Of a stretch of DNA of 64,000 nt, positions 11,729 through 24,770 are shown in pieces. The translations under genes and the position numbers were made by a program. Below the pieces are notes generated by a model. It made no database searches. It saw only the letters and a list, made by a program, of their open reading frames with translations, and was not told where the DNA came from. The stretch spans positions 17,196,150 through 17,260,149 of the forward strand of contig CAMGYJ010000004.1 in assembly GCA_946122785.1 (NCBI GenBank), in the 5' to 3' direction. How positions within the stretch are numbered: position 1 is the first letter of the stretch; the number at the start of each line of letters is the position of its first letter. This DNA comes from Linum tenue (taxonomy: Eukaryota > Streptophyta > Magnoliopsida > Malpighiales > Linaceae).

Positions 11729-14700
11729 TGGCTTAGACCATTTATAATACACAAAGCTAAAAGTGCTAAATTTTGGACCTATGGATTTGGTCCAATGAAG
11801 AAGGCTAAAGTGACAAATCCATCATTAAATGTGACGTCATCAAAGACGCAACACAATAATTGTTGGTTTCCGTGCCAATTATTAAACAAATTTTCTATCC
11901 CAATTATTAACATGATTTCTCAAATTTCTATTTACCACTTATTAACAATTGATGTGTAGCACTCAATAAATTAACATGCTTGTTGCCTTCTTTTTGGCGA
12001 GGTGGTGACGTGGTGTGTAGCAAATAAAAGGGACTTGGCTTCGTCCCGTGCGTGTAGCGCACTCCCCTTTCCCGGCGCGTCGGACGTTGTCTTGTTGGCA
12101 GGGCCATTTCGTTAAGCACTTTTTGCATGTCAAATTTGTGCCCCAACTTTCTCACTTTTTGGTATTTTTGTGATTTTTGAACTTGGATTGGAGCTTATTT
12201 TATTCCCTTTTTGGAATTTTTGGACTTGGGTTGGAGATGGTCTAAATAACTAGCATTGGTGATGGGATTTTGATATATATGCTTTTTTTTTCTATGTTTA
12301 TATTCGGTGCTCTAGTTCGATGAGTTTTGTCTTGTTTTTTCATATAGGATGTAGCTGCCTTGGTCGCCAAAAACTTGATTTTGCTTTCCCTAACATATAT
12401 GGTGGACTCTATTAGGTAAGAGAAACAAAAACTAATATTTGCAATGATCAACAGAAAATTTTTATAAACTATCTCAGAGTATCAATGGAAACATATAAAG
12501 TTCACAGCTTCTCAGCAATAGTGTGAAGAGCACGCTTGCCCATGTCCTATCAAAAGTCTGGAGGGCGTGTCTGCGATCGAAGAGCCCCAATGGCATTCGT
12601 GATGACCTGTGGAATGCTTCTCTCGTGACTAGACAATTTCCTATGGTCCATTCTTCGGGACACAAGGAGCAGGCCACCAACTGAGGTTGAGAAGGAGGAA
12701 CAGGAGTTCCGAAAAAGCGCCAGTCGCAACTCGCGAAGATAAGGCAGTTTAGACTTCATATGGGTCTTAGACGGCCTTGTAGGGGTGGTGTAGGACCGCA
12801 TTCCTAAAAAAAGAAACCATAAGTAACCGCTTGAGAAGCTTATATCAACACTTAAGTAGATGCAATTTTTAACAGTAAAAAATCCGTCCAATCTGGAGCG
12901 CGTTATCATGACCCTTAGGCCGGAGACGGAACTGGACCCCTTTAGTGATGCGGCGAACGTGGTTCTTAATGTATTCTAGGAAGTTGAGGTGAGAATTCCA
13001 ATCTTCTTTATCGCCATATGCATATCCGGTGAGCAGTTCCACGTCTCCAAATTATCATTTCACAAAAGGACGCGCGAAAAAGTATACCTTGTACCAAGGG
13101 GAATCCAATTTATGTGAGCCCGAGATGAAGCCTATTTGTGCCTCCCGCCTAGTAAAGGACCAACAATTATCTGAACCGTGGAGGGAATATACTAACAAAA
13201 AAGTGTTGAAAGTTGGCGTTTCCCCCAATCTTTCGCAGGCGGGTCAAGCTATAGTTAGAAAGATAAAGTAAGGAGAAAGACGCCCTAGAGAACATTTCAA
13301 ATGGATCAGGGTATTTGTCAATATGGGGTTCAAGGAGAATCGCATTCCCATCCTAAAGTGCTATACAAAAATGGCAATCCACCTATCGAGCAAGAATCTT
13401 AGGGACCCTAGGAGATGAGAGATGCATACTCCCAATTAGTAGGATGGGAATGCGTCTTTACTCCCAATCCCTTAACTTTTTTCTTCTTCTTCTAAGGCGT
13501 CCACAGCCGATGCATTCTATATAATAGATACATGGATCCCTCCTTTTTCATATGCATTTGGTATGTCTATTCAATTATCACCAGTAAAACAAACCTATAA
13601 ACAACATTCCAGTAATAATCCAATGCGCCAATCTAAACCACAACATCCAACAATTAATTGTCAAGATTAGTATGATTAATATACATTAACTAGTTTTTTT
13701 ACCCGCCCATTGGGCGGTGCATTTTGTTTGATTAGTTATCGTTGTAATATTCTAATTTTTTACGTCTCATATAAGTTATATTGTTCTACATGGAATTTCA
13801 ATCTCACATACATTATTTAAGCTATTGTTTCAAACTTCTTAGCTTCTGTTTATTTATATAAAAATTTAATTTTATCAAATTAGCTTTTGTAGATGTCTCT
13901 TTATTGATTTAGAATTTTGTATTGAAGCCACCATTAAGATATAAATATCGGGTGTCAAAATTGTAAAATGAATAGAAAGAATTATATCACACGTTCATTT
14001 TGTATTGGACCCACCATTTCTTTTAACTCGCAAAAATGATCAAAGAAGTTTAAAAAAATTAAAGGTCACAAACAAAGAAATCACAAATAAGAAAAAATGT
14101 TACTTTTAATAAAAAAAAATACGTGAGTATCTTATCATTTTCCTCCCTTCTCGTTTACTTGTATAAGATAACAGAGAATATTGCGAACTAAATTCCACTA
14201 ATATCGTGCAGTGTAAGTTGTTTGTGAAATTTTGAAAGAGCAATTTGTCATCCATATCATAAATCTTTCGCTTACTCATTTAATTTGCATTGGAAGTGTT
14301 CTATTGAAACCAATCACTAATTTATTAAAAAAATATTTTAGCAAACTAAACCGCATATAACCAATATTTAGTAGAGATCTACATATTCTCCACGCAGCGG
14401 AATGATGTGTTTTAACCAATTATGCAACATACACGAATAGTAAAAGCTTCAGACTTCGGTAAAAACTCAACTCATTCTATCATACACAATCCCCATCCAT
14501 GAACAAAATTTGGTTTTGGCCTAATTTTTTTCTTACCAACTAAGAAATGAAAAAAATGTCATTGCAGACGTATAAATATTGGAAAACATCCACATAGACA
14601 ATCTAGAGACCACCACCACTTTCGTTCTCCTTAATTGCCTTTATGAAACCCCATATATTTGGCCCGGTAGATGACATGTTGAGCCAGAAATCCTGAATCC

Positions 14701-15041
14701 CCACATATCCCCCAAACAATCGCGCTAGATTTGGATGGGGTGCAGCAATCGCGGAGCCAAAAGAAAGATGCATGAGGTCGGTTGGTTACACGTGTTTTTT
14801 GATGGAAGAACCTTTTCCTATTAATGCGTGAATTGACTTTGGGTTTCTGTCCCTTTAATTATTTGCTTTGTGATGGGAAATAATCCCCCTTAATTTAATT
14901 GACCATCCACACGAGTTGAGGAAATGAACTTCTAAGTCCTTGCTCGACTAATAAGAGTAAAGTTCAAAAGAGCTCTCCACCATGAGAAAAATCAGAGAAA
15001 AGAAAAAAAAGTGGTTGTAAGAGATGAAAATTCGAAAATGC
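11729..15041. other. No recognisable gene
   Basis: The flanks near 11733 (TTAGACCAT) and 12234 (ATGGTCTAA) could be the ends of another short MITE. Frames at 12550-12909 (-) and 13029-13271 (+) lie in a block with higher GC than its surroundings, but I recognise no protein family in them. A GC palindrome in an AT-rich setting (ACCCGCCCATTGGGCGGTG, near 13701) is followed by non-coding AT-rich DNA. Confidence 0.45.
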
Positions 15042-15042
15042 A

Positions 15043-15065
15043 AAATAAATAAATAAATAAATAAA
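15043..15065. repeat. AAAT microsatellite
   Basis: About six tandem AAAT units, in the non-coding 3' part of the Athila-like element upstream of its polypurine tract. Confidence 0.8.
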
Positions 15066-15099
15066 TTTGAGTTTGGGAAAGGCAAAGTGATTCAAAGAA

Positions 15100-15388
15100 A
15101 TGTCAAGAAGATGGTAGAAAGCATTCAAAGCTTATTTGATTATCAAAAGCTTCACCCTTATGTTTTGAGACTCTGATGCATGATTAGTAGTTGAAGCATG
15201 GATATATGGTATGATGTTCTTGCATATTGATGTGGTTAGAAGTCTCTTGTGCTATTGTTGACCTTGTGAGTTGCTTATAATCAATTACCTAAGATCAGGG
15301 TTGAGTGATGATAGCTAGGGTTTGTTGAGTTGTATGATTATGAGTAGTGTTTGTTTGGGGACAATCAAAGTTCAAGTGTGGGGTTTTC
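15100..15388 (+). mobile_element. Athila-like 3' internal end with polypurine tract
   Basis: The sequence just before 15389 (TTTGGGGACAATCAAAG, then AAGTGTGGGG near 15375-15383) has the composition of the 3' internal end and polypurine tract of plant Ty3 elements of the Athila type, directly followed by an LTR start TGATGACAC. No coding sequence remains upstream, so this is only a tail. Confidence 0.55.
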
Positions 15389-15992
15389 TGATGACACTTT
15401 ATTTATAGTGTTTGTCACTCCCATTATTGATACAGTTTCCCCTTCTATCAATGCATCTTTAGTCATTTCAATGATATTTCTTGTCTAAATCACAACTACT
15501 TGATCGATGAGCTTTTAATAGACTAGAATGTGTTATTGTACTCTTTGATGCCTTCTTGGTATATTTTATGGTGTTGAATGTACAAAGCAATCTAAGGATG
15601 ATTAGTTCAAGCATTGAAAGACTCTAAAGGACCAAATGAGCTCTAAAGAGAATATTAATGAGCTTTCGTGAGAAAAAAGATGCCCAATGATGGAGAAGTC
15701 CACTACAAGTTGCTATATTATCACAAGTCGAGCCCATAAGAAGAAGACTTGGCTTATTTGGACACATGAACGAGTGGTGGCTCAAGCAACAGGCCCAACC
15801 GCCACTACGGGAGACATCACAAGTTGTACCCAAATCTTCATAAGCATTATTCCATGGACCAGGAAGCCCATCCCATGAAGAAAAAGAGCAATGGGTCCAA
15901 CTGCCGCCCTACCTTCGCTTCCCCTTTACCTTGTTGAAGAAGTTTCCTTAGTTTACTAGGTTAGGAGACTCTTTCCAGGTCAGTTTAGGATG

Positions 15993-17404
15993 TGATGACT
16001 TGATATTTGCACATGTTTTCCCTCTACTTCTTGATTGTTTAAGCTTGCATTATCTCTTCTTTGGCCTATTTTACGCTAGGTTGTGTTCCTTTGTCATGTT
16101 TCAGGTCCTAGTGAGTAAAGGGAGGCATAGGTGCAAGTTTCAAGTCAATCGGATATCAATTGGCGATTTGGGAGAAGAAACTCGGACATGACCTGAAGAA
16201 GAATGGATTTATACCTCATTTATGGACAAAGAATCATGAAATCCTTTCATGAAAAGAAATAGGACGAGACTACGAGTGTCTTGGATCAAACGACGACTGA
16301 TTCGAAGTCCGGACGAGGGAGAAACGAAGCATTGAATATAGGGGAACATGTTCGGCAGTAAAAACACGGGCAGACTACCCTAAAACACGTCGTGTTTTAT
16401 CTAGCCCCCGCTAGTGTTTTTACTGCCGAGGGCGTGTCATGAGGGCTGCTGGGGGCAAAACACGGCGCGGGGAAAAGTAAAACACGGCCGTGTTCTCGAT
16501 CGTGTTTTGCCAAGAATCGGGTTTTCGGGGCAGATTCAAGCCAAAGGAAAAGGAGAGCTGGGTTTTGGTTCCCAAACACCCAAGGGACGAACCCTAGAGA
16601 GAGAGAGAGAGCGACTTGGGAACATTCTTGGAGCTATTTTGGAGGATTTCTTCGCCATTGGAGCTCGGGAATCAAGTTTGGAGATGGAGATTGAAGATCT
16701 AGATCATATTTCGGCAGTCTCTCTCCTCTCTATGGAGTAACTTCCCTTCACTTAGGTGTTGAGGAACCATAGTTCCATGTGTTAGGATCTTTCTTGTATG
16801 AAGTTTTGGAAGCTATATTGTTTGATTATAATCGATTGAGGCATGATTTATCGAGTCAATTGAATCTTGATCAAATTCTCTTGATTTCTGCTTTAACCTA
16901 TGATAGATAGAATCTGATTAGGTTAAGAGAGCTTCCTTGATTGATAGTGGTGAATTGGTTGTGCGAGAGTCAATCAATTCACTGCTTTGTACTGGAATTC
17001 ATTCCAGTAGTGGAGATCTGTGTGAATCACCTTAGCAGTCTATCTCGGTGAAGGCTAGTCACCTGCCGGGTATTTTGTCTAAGAGGGCTTGGTCAGCTTA
17101 AGAGATTCCAAGCTAATTTAGGATCTTCCGCAGTTTAATCAACAGTAGATCAACCAAAGGTAATTGCAACTTGGACCTAATTGAGGAGCTAGGGGAAATC
17201 ATACCTAAGTGAGTTTCCAACTTGTAATTAGTAGAGTAGTTTAGTAAATCAATCATTAATCTAATTTGCTAGATAATGAACTGAAGCTGAGTAATAGTAA
17301 CTCTAGAGACTCGTGGATTCGATATTTATTACTTGTGCCGCTATACTGCAGTCCCTTTCATTGGTTACACTTGGCCATTGTTAGGTGTGTGTTTTAGCGA
17401 ATCA
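15993..17404. mobile_element. Solo LTR (about 1.4 kb) nested in another LTR
   Basis: Begins TGATGACTTG and ends GAATCA, with near-identical 5-bp flanks GGATG (15988-15992) and AGATG (17405-17409). Removing it restores a continuous LTR promoter region around the TATA box at 17431. The CTCGTGGATTCGATA block near 17310 is typical of the 3' end of long Ty3 LTRs. No gag-pol or primer site accompanies it, so recombination between two LTRs has probably removed the rest. Confidence 0.7.
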
Positions 17405-17430
17405 AGATGTTTTAGGTCGAGTTCCTCCCA

Positions 17431-17438
17431 TATAAATA
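17431..17438 (+). promoter_or_regulatory. TATA box of Athila-like LTR
   Basis: TATAAATA, preceded by CTCCCA and followed by GAGGGCATGACTC, the usual context of a plant LTR promoter. It lies just right of the nested solo LTR, which separates it from the upstream part of its U3. Confidence 0.6.
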
Positions 17439-18370
17439 GAGGGCATGACTCATTAGCTTAGTAAGGCTTCACAAAAACACAAATTGTCTGTAATGCTCTA
17501 CTCAAGTGGTTAGTCTAGTCGGAGTAGATGAGTATGCAACTAAGGAGAAGTTGTCACATCAATGGTGGTACCTTCCTTCTCCTCCATGTAGCTAGTCAAA
17601 ATGGATTGTATTATGATATGATATTGTTTATTGTTATGTGAATGAATACTATGATTTCATCTCATGCTTGCGTTTTTCTATGGATTTTTTTGATGATATT
17701 GCATATGTCTGGGTGCTTTTAGTTTCGATGCTTATGTGATGGTCTTTGATATTTATATAGTATGAATGCTCTTATATCATCAATGTTTATGATTCTATTG
17801 GATGCCACTATATGCATTGTGCTTAGTATCGCTTAGGTTGTCAAGAAATTACCATATAGGGATACCCCATTGATGTTATACGAGTTGGGATGGAATGATC
17901 AACAATCTATGCTTCAAATAGTATCAATGCTTGATTGTTAGATCATCGATGCTAAAATCCTTGTTCTCCATTGATTAAATAATGGCATGAAGTGAAATCA
18001 CACATTAGCTAGTCAAATCTCTATCGCAAAAGGATAATGCATGGGCAGAGAGTGACCTTAGAGGCATTGATAGGGTGTTGCAATATATGAACCATTGATG
18101 CATGATATGAATGAGCCTTAGTATGCATGATAGTTTTCGGGTTCAATACCTTTTACAATTACGTACCTTTACTTTTATGCATCTAATAAAATCGCATAAA
18201 CAACTTACTCTTCTTGCTTGCTTGTTTGTTAAATGAAAACCCCTAAAAGCCTTTCTGATTCTCGTGTACGTTATGGATGGTTGGTGTTAGTAGTTATGCA
18301 TTAGAAGATCTCAAGGAATACGACCATAGGATCTCCTAGGATTTTAACACTTGTTTCCACACCAAGTTTT

Positions 18371-18388
18371 TGGCGCCGTTGCTGGGGA
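18371..18388 (+). other. Primer-binding site (tRNA-Asp type)
   Basis: TGGCGCCGTTGCTGGGGA matches the complement of the plant tRNA-Asp 3' end with one C-to-T difference. This site is characteristic of Athila-like and related Ty3 elements. It follows the LTR directly and precedes gag, which fixes the element's orientation as plus. Confidence 0.8.
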
Positions 18389-18505
18389 TTTCTAATCACA
18401 TAAAAAAGCACTAACCATATTACGTTTGGTTTTGAGTCTTTTTTGTTTTGTAGGATTTCGCATGATTCCATTAAGTACTAGAAGAAAAACTAAAAACCTA
18501 AAATC

Positions 18506-20010
18506 ATGGAAGAGATACTTCGAGAAGGAGGAGCATCGAGTTCAACCATCTTAAAAAGAAGGAAGGAACATCTACCTCAGGAGAAGAAGAGCCCTCAAAC
18601 CCCACCAATTTTGAGCAACCCTTGGAAGAGGAGGAAAACATAGACGAAGACAACTTCAATTCGGAGGAAGAAGGAGCATCTTCAATCTCTTCAACACCAA
18701 CAATGGTTGGAGAAGAAGGACACAGACAAGTGGTCGTTCCACCAACTCTTATGAGTACTCAAGGCTAAGAGCATCCAACATCACCTCAAGCATTGCTGCG
18801 CCACCAACGACCATACAGATCAGAACTCAACTCATCCATATGGTGCAACAAGCAGGGATGTTTGGAGGCAGGAATAATGATGATCAGGTGCAACACTTAA
18901 AGAAATTCCTAGAGATCGTCCATTACATTACAGGAGACTATGCTACCAAAGATAAAATTCAACTACGAATTTTTTTATTCTCACTTGGAGGAGCAAAGCA
19001 ATGGCTCGAATACCATCCACGAGGAACCTTCACCACGTGGGAGACCTTTTTACAAAGCATTCATCGAGGAGTAATTTCCACCATGAAAGACAGAAGAGTT
19101 TAAAGACGAGATTACTCTATTTTAATAAAAAGAAAGAGAGGCTTTCTATGATGTTTGGAGGAGATTCCATGAGTATGTCAAAGCATGCACCCACATGGAT
19201 TCACACCAGAGCAAATTGCAAAGGACTTTGCCAAAGGCCTTGATCGAGACAACACGATGATGGTAAACCAGTCGGCTAATGGATATTTCACAACAATGAT
19301 AGGATTGCAATGCTAGGAGTATTTTGCCACACTAGCAAGGAAGTCAAAGAACTGGTCCAAGGGTCCACCAATGACTAAAACATTGAAAGCTACCCAAGGA
19401 AGGGAGAATGATGTCGCCACCCTCTATACATACATGAAAGAGCTGACTCAACAACTAAGAAAGATTTCAATGGAGATACAGAATGGAACGGTGTCATCCT
19501 TGTTCGGTTTTGAAGCATGTGGAGAAGAAGGTCATGAAGGATTTGAATGCTATAACCAAGAAGGGCAAGGACATGCTGATGTCAACTATATAAATCAAGG
19601 CTATCAATCGAAACCTCAACAAAGTAGCTATGCTCCTTATCAAAGATTTAACCAACCACGCAAAAATGGCCTGCTCCGGGATAGAAGAAGCCTGAGGACT
19701 ACCCCAACATCACCTCTACCAATGCACCCTATGTTCATGAAGCACAATGGCAAAAGAAACCAAGTCCACCTAGATTTGGAAATCAAACTCAATACAAGGG
19801 GCAAGGAGAAGGTATCTCTAATCCGTAACCCACTAGATACGAGAAGCTAGAGGCAACAGTAATAGGACTGCAAATGAACTACAAGCATATCAAAAGAAAA
19901 CTTGCACTCCTAATCAATGGCCAACCTCAAAAGCCTCAAAGCAACCTCCCGAGAAACACTGAAAACAATCAAAAGTAGGAGGAAGTCAAATTCATCTCAA
20001 CTAGGATGGG
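18506..20010 (+). pseudogene. Athila-like gag, fragmented
   Basis: The frame at 18840-19103 has the gag core: MFGG, then HLKKFLEI, LRIFLFSLGGAKQWLEY and TTWETFLQ, which fits the Ty3 capsid pattern 'HL..F......LRLF.FSL...A..WL......TWE'. The frame at 19371-19850 has a zinc knuckle CGEEGHEGFEC followed by VNYINQGY and a YAPYQRFNQP stretch, as in Athila gag. The frame breaks after the first 46 codons and again near 19100 and 19250. Gag would build the virus-like particle. The pieces follow the PBS in the correct order. Confidence 0.75.
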
Positions 20011-20149
20011 AGCAACCAAAAGTTTCTCGAGCATGAAAAAGGAAGAAGAGAAGAAGGAAGCTGAATATCGATCCCTCTTCAGAAATCTGATAGAAACTTT
20101 TGGATGAGGAGAAATGGCACCGCCAATATTGGAGAAGATTATTTCTCAT

Positions 20150-20598
20150 AACATCTTAAAGAGAAGCTGCAATTTTTCATGGAAGAAGATGACAAGGTCG
20201 AAGAGAAGGAGACTACGATCAAGAAAACCCCGTGGGATTTGGCAGAATTCGTCTTGGTCCATGAAGTAAAGGTAGATATTAGGCATATCATCATCACATG
20301 TGTCATGGATGACCATCACATGGAAAATGTCTAGTTTACCTTGGCTCAAGTGTCAACATTCTACCATTACACACATATATGAAGAAATGGGACTAACCAA
20401 CATGGAGTACGCCAACGTAGAGATCATGCTAGCCAACTACACCCCTTGCAAAGCCCTTGGGATTCTTAGAGGCCTAAGCACCCAAGTTGGTCTGTTCAAT
20501 TTCTTCCCCATCTACCTCGTGATCAACATGGAGATAAGCAAGGAGTATTGCATCACTCTTTGGAAGACCATTCCTTGCCAGTTGCCATTGTTGGAGTA
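20150..20598 (+). pseudogene. Athila-like protease remnant
   Basis: The frame at 20300-20599 carries a degenerate retropepsin C-terminal half: THIYEEMGL, then VEIMLANYTPCKALGILRGL and FFPIYLVINMEISKEY, matching 'IYEKLGLGEL..T...LADRS...P.GI..DV.V.V..F.FP.DF.V..ME'. The final block that is normally ILGRPFL reads ITLWKTIP. The catalytic DSG part is not in frame. Nothing recognisable as reverse transcriptase follows, so the element is truncated here. Confidence 0.6.
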
Positions 20599-20599
20599 A

Positions 20600-21704
20600 G
20601 AATTGTCATAACATGGCACACGAAAGAATATTTATTTTTAGAAAATAATATAAATTGAATTATGTTTCAAAAAATATATAATACAACTACACATATGACC
20701 GATTATTATTTTTAGGATTAATCACAAAATATTACATATAATTCTTTTCATAAATAAAAATGCTAGAAAAGCCTAAAAAATTTGTGGATGCCAAATGATT
20801 ATCGCTATACTTTCAATTTTCTTCTTCCCTTTACTTTTCTCAAGTCTTCTCAACTAATACTTTCATCCACCTCCCAGTTTTCTCCTTTTTCATTTTCGTT
20901 TTTGTTTTCTTCCTTTACATTAAGCACGACATGAGCACGAGTAGACACGACACAATTCAAATTGTGCTCGGGCATAAACTGTGCTGGGCAAATTAAAAAA
21001 TGGGTTGGCACGACACGACAAAAAAAACGACATGTTGTTCTAAGCACGACATGTGATAAACGGTCTTGAGGAAGACCTACGCCATACTAGCTCGATTTGG
21101 TGGCTCGTTGAGTTCAATCTTTGATCTTATTCTTTTTAGCTCATTAGCTGGCCGACTTATGGTCTAGGGTGGTGCATAATCCTTGGTTATGCAGTTATAC
21201 ATAACAAGATTAGATCCCTTGATTTTGAGTTGGACCAGATGTAAGGGGTGAGATTAAAAGGTACATTTATTTTTTCAAGTTTGTTAATCGGACTTATATA
21301 TTCTTTGTTTTAACCTAGAGTTTCATTTTCACACAGATGCAAAGGGAAAAATATGATCTAAAAAATATATTTTAATATAATTGTTTACCACCCTGGTACC
21401 ACTTGGAACCTCTCTATACCAACTTAGTTTATAACTCAAATTTTGCACAGAAAAATGGGTTCATTACGATCTACAATACTATACGTGTTGTATTGTTTCG
21501 AGCATGCTCTTGTTCTTGATGGTTATTCCAAAATCTATGAGAAAATTGCCATTTGGATAAATAGGAGTTGTATTGAGGGGTATGTTAAGACCCACGAGGT
21601 AGATAGTTGCCCGTCGTAACCTTTGTTGGATGTTTAAGTGACAATTTTCTATCTAATCCACCAACCCAATCCAATTCATCCACTTAAATATTCTAATTCA
21701 ATCG
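20600..21704. other. No recognisable gene
   Basis: AT-rich and non-coding. A patch near 20920-21050 repeats GCACGACA-type words in both orientations and may be a small decayed MITE, but I could not place its ends. Confidence 0.5.
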
Positions 21705-21712
21705 ATTTAAAT

Positions 21713-22096
21713 CATGGTTGTCACGCCGGCCAGCGTGCCACTGGTTGAACCTGGTTCAACCTGTACCGGTCATAAAACCGGCATGATACCACCGGTATGA
21801 CCGGCATGATCGATATACGAATCTCCAAGTAAAATGACCTTATCTTAGTGAATTTAATTGATAAAAAATAATTTATTATTTATTTTATGTGTTAAAAAGT
21901 TAAATGTTGATGTTATTTGTTGGATCCAAGTACAAATATTTAGGTATTGACGTTAAATGTCGTGTTTAAATATGAGTATTTGTAAATTATTTGTAATATT
22001 AACCGGCATGAACCGGCACAAACCGGTATGTACCACCGGTCGAACCATTTCACTTGCTAAACCGGCACACTGGCATAAACCGGTTTGACAACCTTG
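21713..22096. mobile_element. hAT-type MITE (CCGG-rich), copy 1
   Basis: A 384-bp element with inverted-repeat ends (CATGGTTGTCACGCC on the left, GTTTGACAACCTTG on the right) and many ACCGGT/CCGGCATG blocks. A perfect 8-bp target duplication ATTTAAAT lies at 21705-21712 and 22097-22104. It is non-coding. A second copy, in opposite orientation, is in the first exon of VPS53 (41134-41516). Confidence 0.9.
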
Positions 22097-22245
22097 ATTT
22101 AAATCCAATCCATATGATCCAAATCCAATTGGATTGGTGGATTCATGGATTGTTGACAAATTACACTTTTGTATCTATATTTTTATATTTTACAATACAG
22201 TACCTAAAATTTATTTTTAACGACATTGGAAAATTATGTTTTGAG

Positions 22246-24651
22246 GCTTTCAGGGCTTATGCTGAACTGGTCAAGAGAGAAGAGGCTTTCTACAGACAAA
22301 AATCTAGAATTGGGTGGCTCACTTTGGGGGATCAGAACTCAGGTTTCTTTCATAAGTCTGCCATTATTCGTGCTGCTCGTAAGAAGATAAGGAAGATTAT
22401 TGCAAATGATGGGAAAGAGCTGACTGATACACAAGACATTGCTGATGAAGCAGTATCATATTACAAGGGTTTGTTTGGCATTGTTAACAGTGACGTCAAA
22501 GTGGATAGAGAGATCATTCGTGATTGCTTGCACAGCACCCTAAGGCAGGAACACAAGGATTCACTTTGCGTTCCAGTCACAGCTCAAGAAATCAAAGAAG
22601 CTTTATTTGCGATGGATGATTCCAAGGCCCCTGGGCCAGATGGATGGACAGCAGGTTTCTTTCAAAGAAACTAGGGGATTGTGAGCATTGATATCATAGA
22701 AGGAGTGCAACACTTTTTTCTTCATAAAACCCTCCCTCGAGGTATGAACTCAGCCTCTCTTACCTTAATCCCAAAAACCCCCAATGCTGATAATCTTAGT
22801 GCCTATAGACCTATTGCCTGCATCAACATTTTATACAAAATTGTTGCTAAGGTTTTGGCCAATAGGATTAGAACTGTTCTCCCTTCGGTAATAAGCATAA
22901 ATCAGTCCGCGTTTATACATGGAAGAAGCATACTAGAGAACATTCTAATGTCCCAAGAGGCTGTGCAGAATTACAACAGACAACAGCTTTCTTCCAGGTG
23001 TGCAGTAAAGATAGATCTTAAAAAAGCTTTTGACTCAGTGAACTGGGAGTATCTTACTTGTGTTATGAGTCAGATGGGATTCCCACAGCTCTTTATTGAT
23101 TGGATTCGGGTCTGTTTGAACTCTGCGTTCTTCAGTATTTCGATACATGGGAGTCTTTTTGGTTTCTTTCAGACTGCAAAAGGGGTCAGGCAGGGGGATC
23201 CCCTCTCCCCCTACCTCTTCACCATTGCTATGGAACCACTTACGAGTCTTTTGAATCAAGCTGCTGCAGCCAATGTTGTCCCTTTCCATCCACAATGCAA
23301 AATAGTGGATCTTACTTACCTCTACTTTGCCGACGATCTTCTAATATTCACTGAAGGTTCAACAAGGGTTTTATTTGGAGTTTGATTGGTATTGGATAAA
23401 TTCTATCAACTCTCGGGGTTGCAATGTAACCCTGAGAAATGCGAAGTGTTTTTTTGGTGGTCAAGCTCATCAGTATAAGCACATTGCACTACAAGCTTCA
23501 GGGTTCAGAGAAGGGCATTTCCTTGGCAGATATTTGGGTCTGCCTCTGACTCCAGGTAAACTGTCCAGCCATGAATGTGTTGTGCTCATTGATAAATTGA
23601 CTAGGAGGATTCGTAGTTGGAGGGCTAACACCTTATCTTATGGGGGTAGATTACAACTCATTGAATCGGTTCTAAATTCTCTAATTCATTACTGGATGGT
23701 GATCTTTGTTATTCCTAAGAAGGTAATCAAAACTGTCCAGAAGGTCTATTCGGATTTTCTTTGGCATGGCGACAAGTCAGGGAGGGCTAAAGTTGCTTGG
23801 GAACATTTAGCCTTGCCAAAAAAGGAAGGGGGTTTGGGTCTGAAGGACTTAATCTCTTGGAATGTAGCCTGCATTGCTAGGCTCATCTGGCTTCTTCTGG
23901 TTTAGGGTGGAAGTTTCTGGGTTGCATGGATATCTCGCTATAGACTGAGAGGATCTTCCTTTTGGGAGGCGAAGCTAACTGCTGCAGGATCATGGACCTG
24001 GAAACAAGTCCTCAAAGTCCGACCTTGGATACAGTTTAGAATGGGAGTGGATAATGATGGAGAGCTTACCTGGCTTGGGAATAAGATGATCATATTTTTT
24101 GTTTCCACTATTTGGAACACCTTGCGTATTAGGCAGCCTTGTGTTACCTGGTGGAAGATTGTTTGGGGCAAATTTACTCTACCCAGATGCAGAATTTTGG
24201 CATGGCTCATTATCATTAATCGAATACCCACGAGGGACAAGCTCAAGGCGTGGGGAATTAGTTCGGATGATAGTTGTGTTCTTTGTGCAGCAACCAGTGA
24301 ATCACGGAATCACTTGTTCTGCAAGTGTCCATTCACTTCTGCATTTCTCTCCTATCTGCTCAGAACTAACGTCCAACTGCCTACTACGTGGGAGGACATG
24401 ATGTTGCTGATGACCCACAAAGCTCAAACTAATGACTGCAGAAGTATACTTGAGTGTTCCATATGGTGATGGTCTATCTCATTCATCTGGCGAGAACGCT
24501 GCAATAGAGCTTTTGGAGCAAACCCTCGACAACCTGAGCTTCTGGCTTCCATTATGAGGGATGAAATTTACTTGTTTAGTAGTGGCAATGTTGATTTTCA
24601 GTCCATGCTGCAGAGTGTGCCTGATTTATATAGAATCATTACTCCTCAGTA
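22246..24651 (+). pseudogene. LINE ORF2 remnant: reverse transcriptase and zf-RVT
   Basis: Starts inside ORF2, so there is no endonuclease domain. The RT upstream block (WLTLGDQNSGFFHKSA, DDSKAPGPDGWTAGFF) is followed by an in-frame TAG at 22672-22674. The RT core then continues at 22681-23385 with LIPKTPNADNLSAYRPIAC, NQSAFIHGRSI, VKIDLKKAFDSVNW, GVRQGDPLSPYLF and the catalytic LYFADDLLIF. A stop and a frameshift near 23382-23455 precede the thumb/connection region (RYLGLPLTPGKLS, SYGGRLQLIESVL, WHGDKSGRAKVAW). A zf-RVT domain follows at 24041-24469 (CVLCAATSESRNHLFCKCPF). The catalytic FADD is retained but the copy is dead. Confidence 0.9.
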
Positions 24652-24770
24652 GATAGCTTTTTTGCTTTCTGTGCTCCTTGGGAGCTTTGCATTTGACAGT
24701 GTGTTGTCTTGTATTTTTTCGACTCGTGCAGTTTGCAACGAGTGTGCTTTAATGGAAACCACTAATTACC

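Larger units (their letters stand above)
15389..18364 (+). mobile_element. LTR of Athila-like Ty3 element, with nested solo LTR
   Basis: Starts TG at 15389 just after a polypurine tract and ends CA at about 18361-18364, a few bases before the primer-binding site. Without the nested LTR (15993-17404) it is about 1.56 kb, a usual Athila LTR size. A TATA box (17431-17438) lies in the right half. It is flanked by internal 3' sequence on the left and internal 5' sequence on the right, so this one LTR joins two partial element bodies. The boundaries are inferred, since no second LTR copy is in the window. Confidence 0.6.

Noticed and set aside
12474..13330. Possible organelle-derived insert or unknown gene
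   Set aside because: Composition differs from the surroundings, but I recognise no mitochondrial or plastid gene in it and cannot test it without a search.
22054..22245. N-terminal extension of the LINE reverse transcriptase frame
   Set aside because: The open frame runs upstream past the 14-bp target duplication into hAT MITE and flanking DNA, so this part is a chance fusion.
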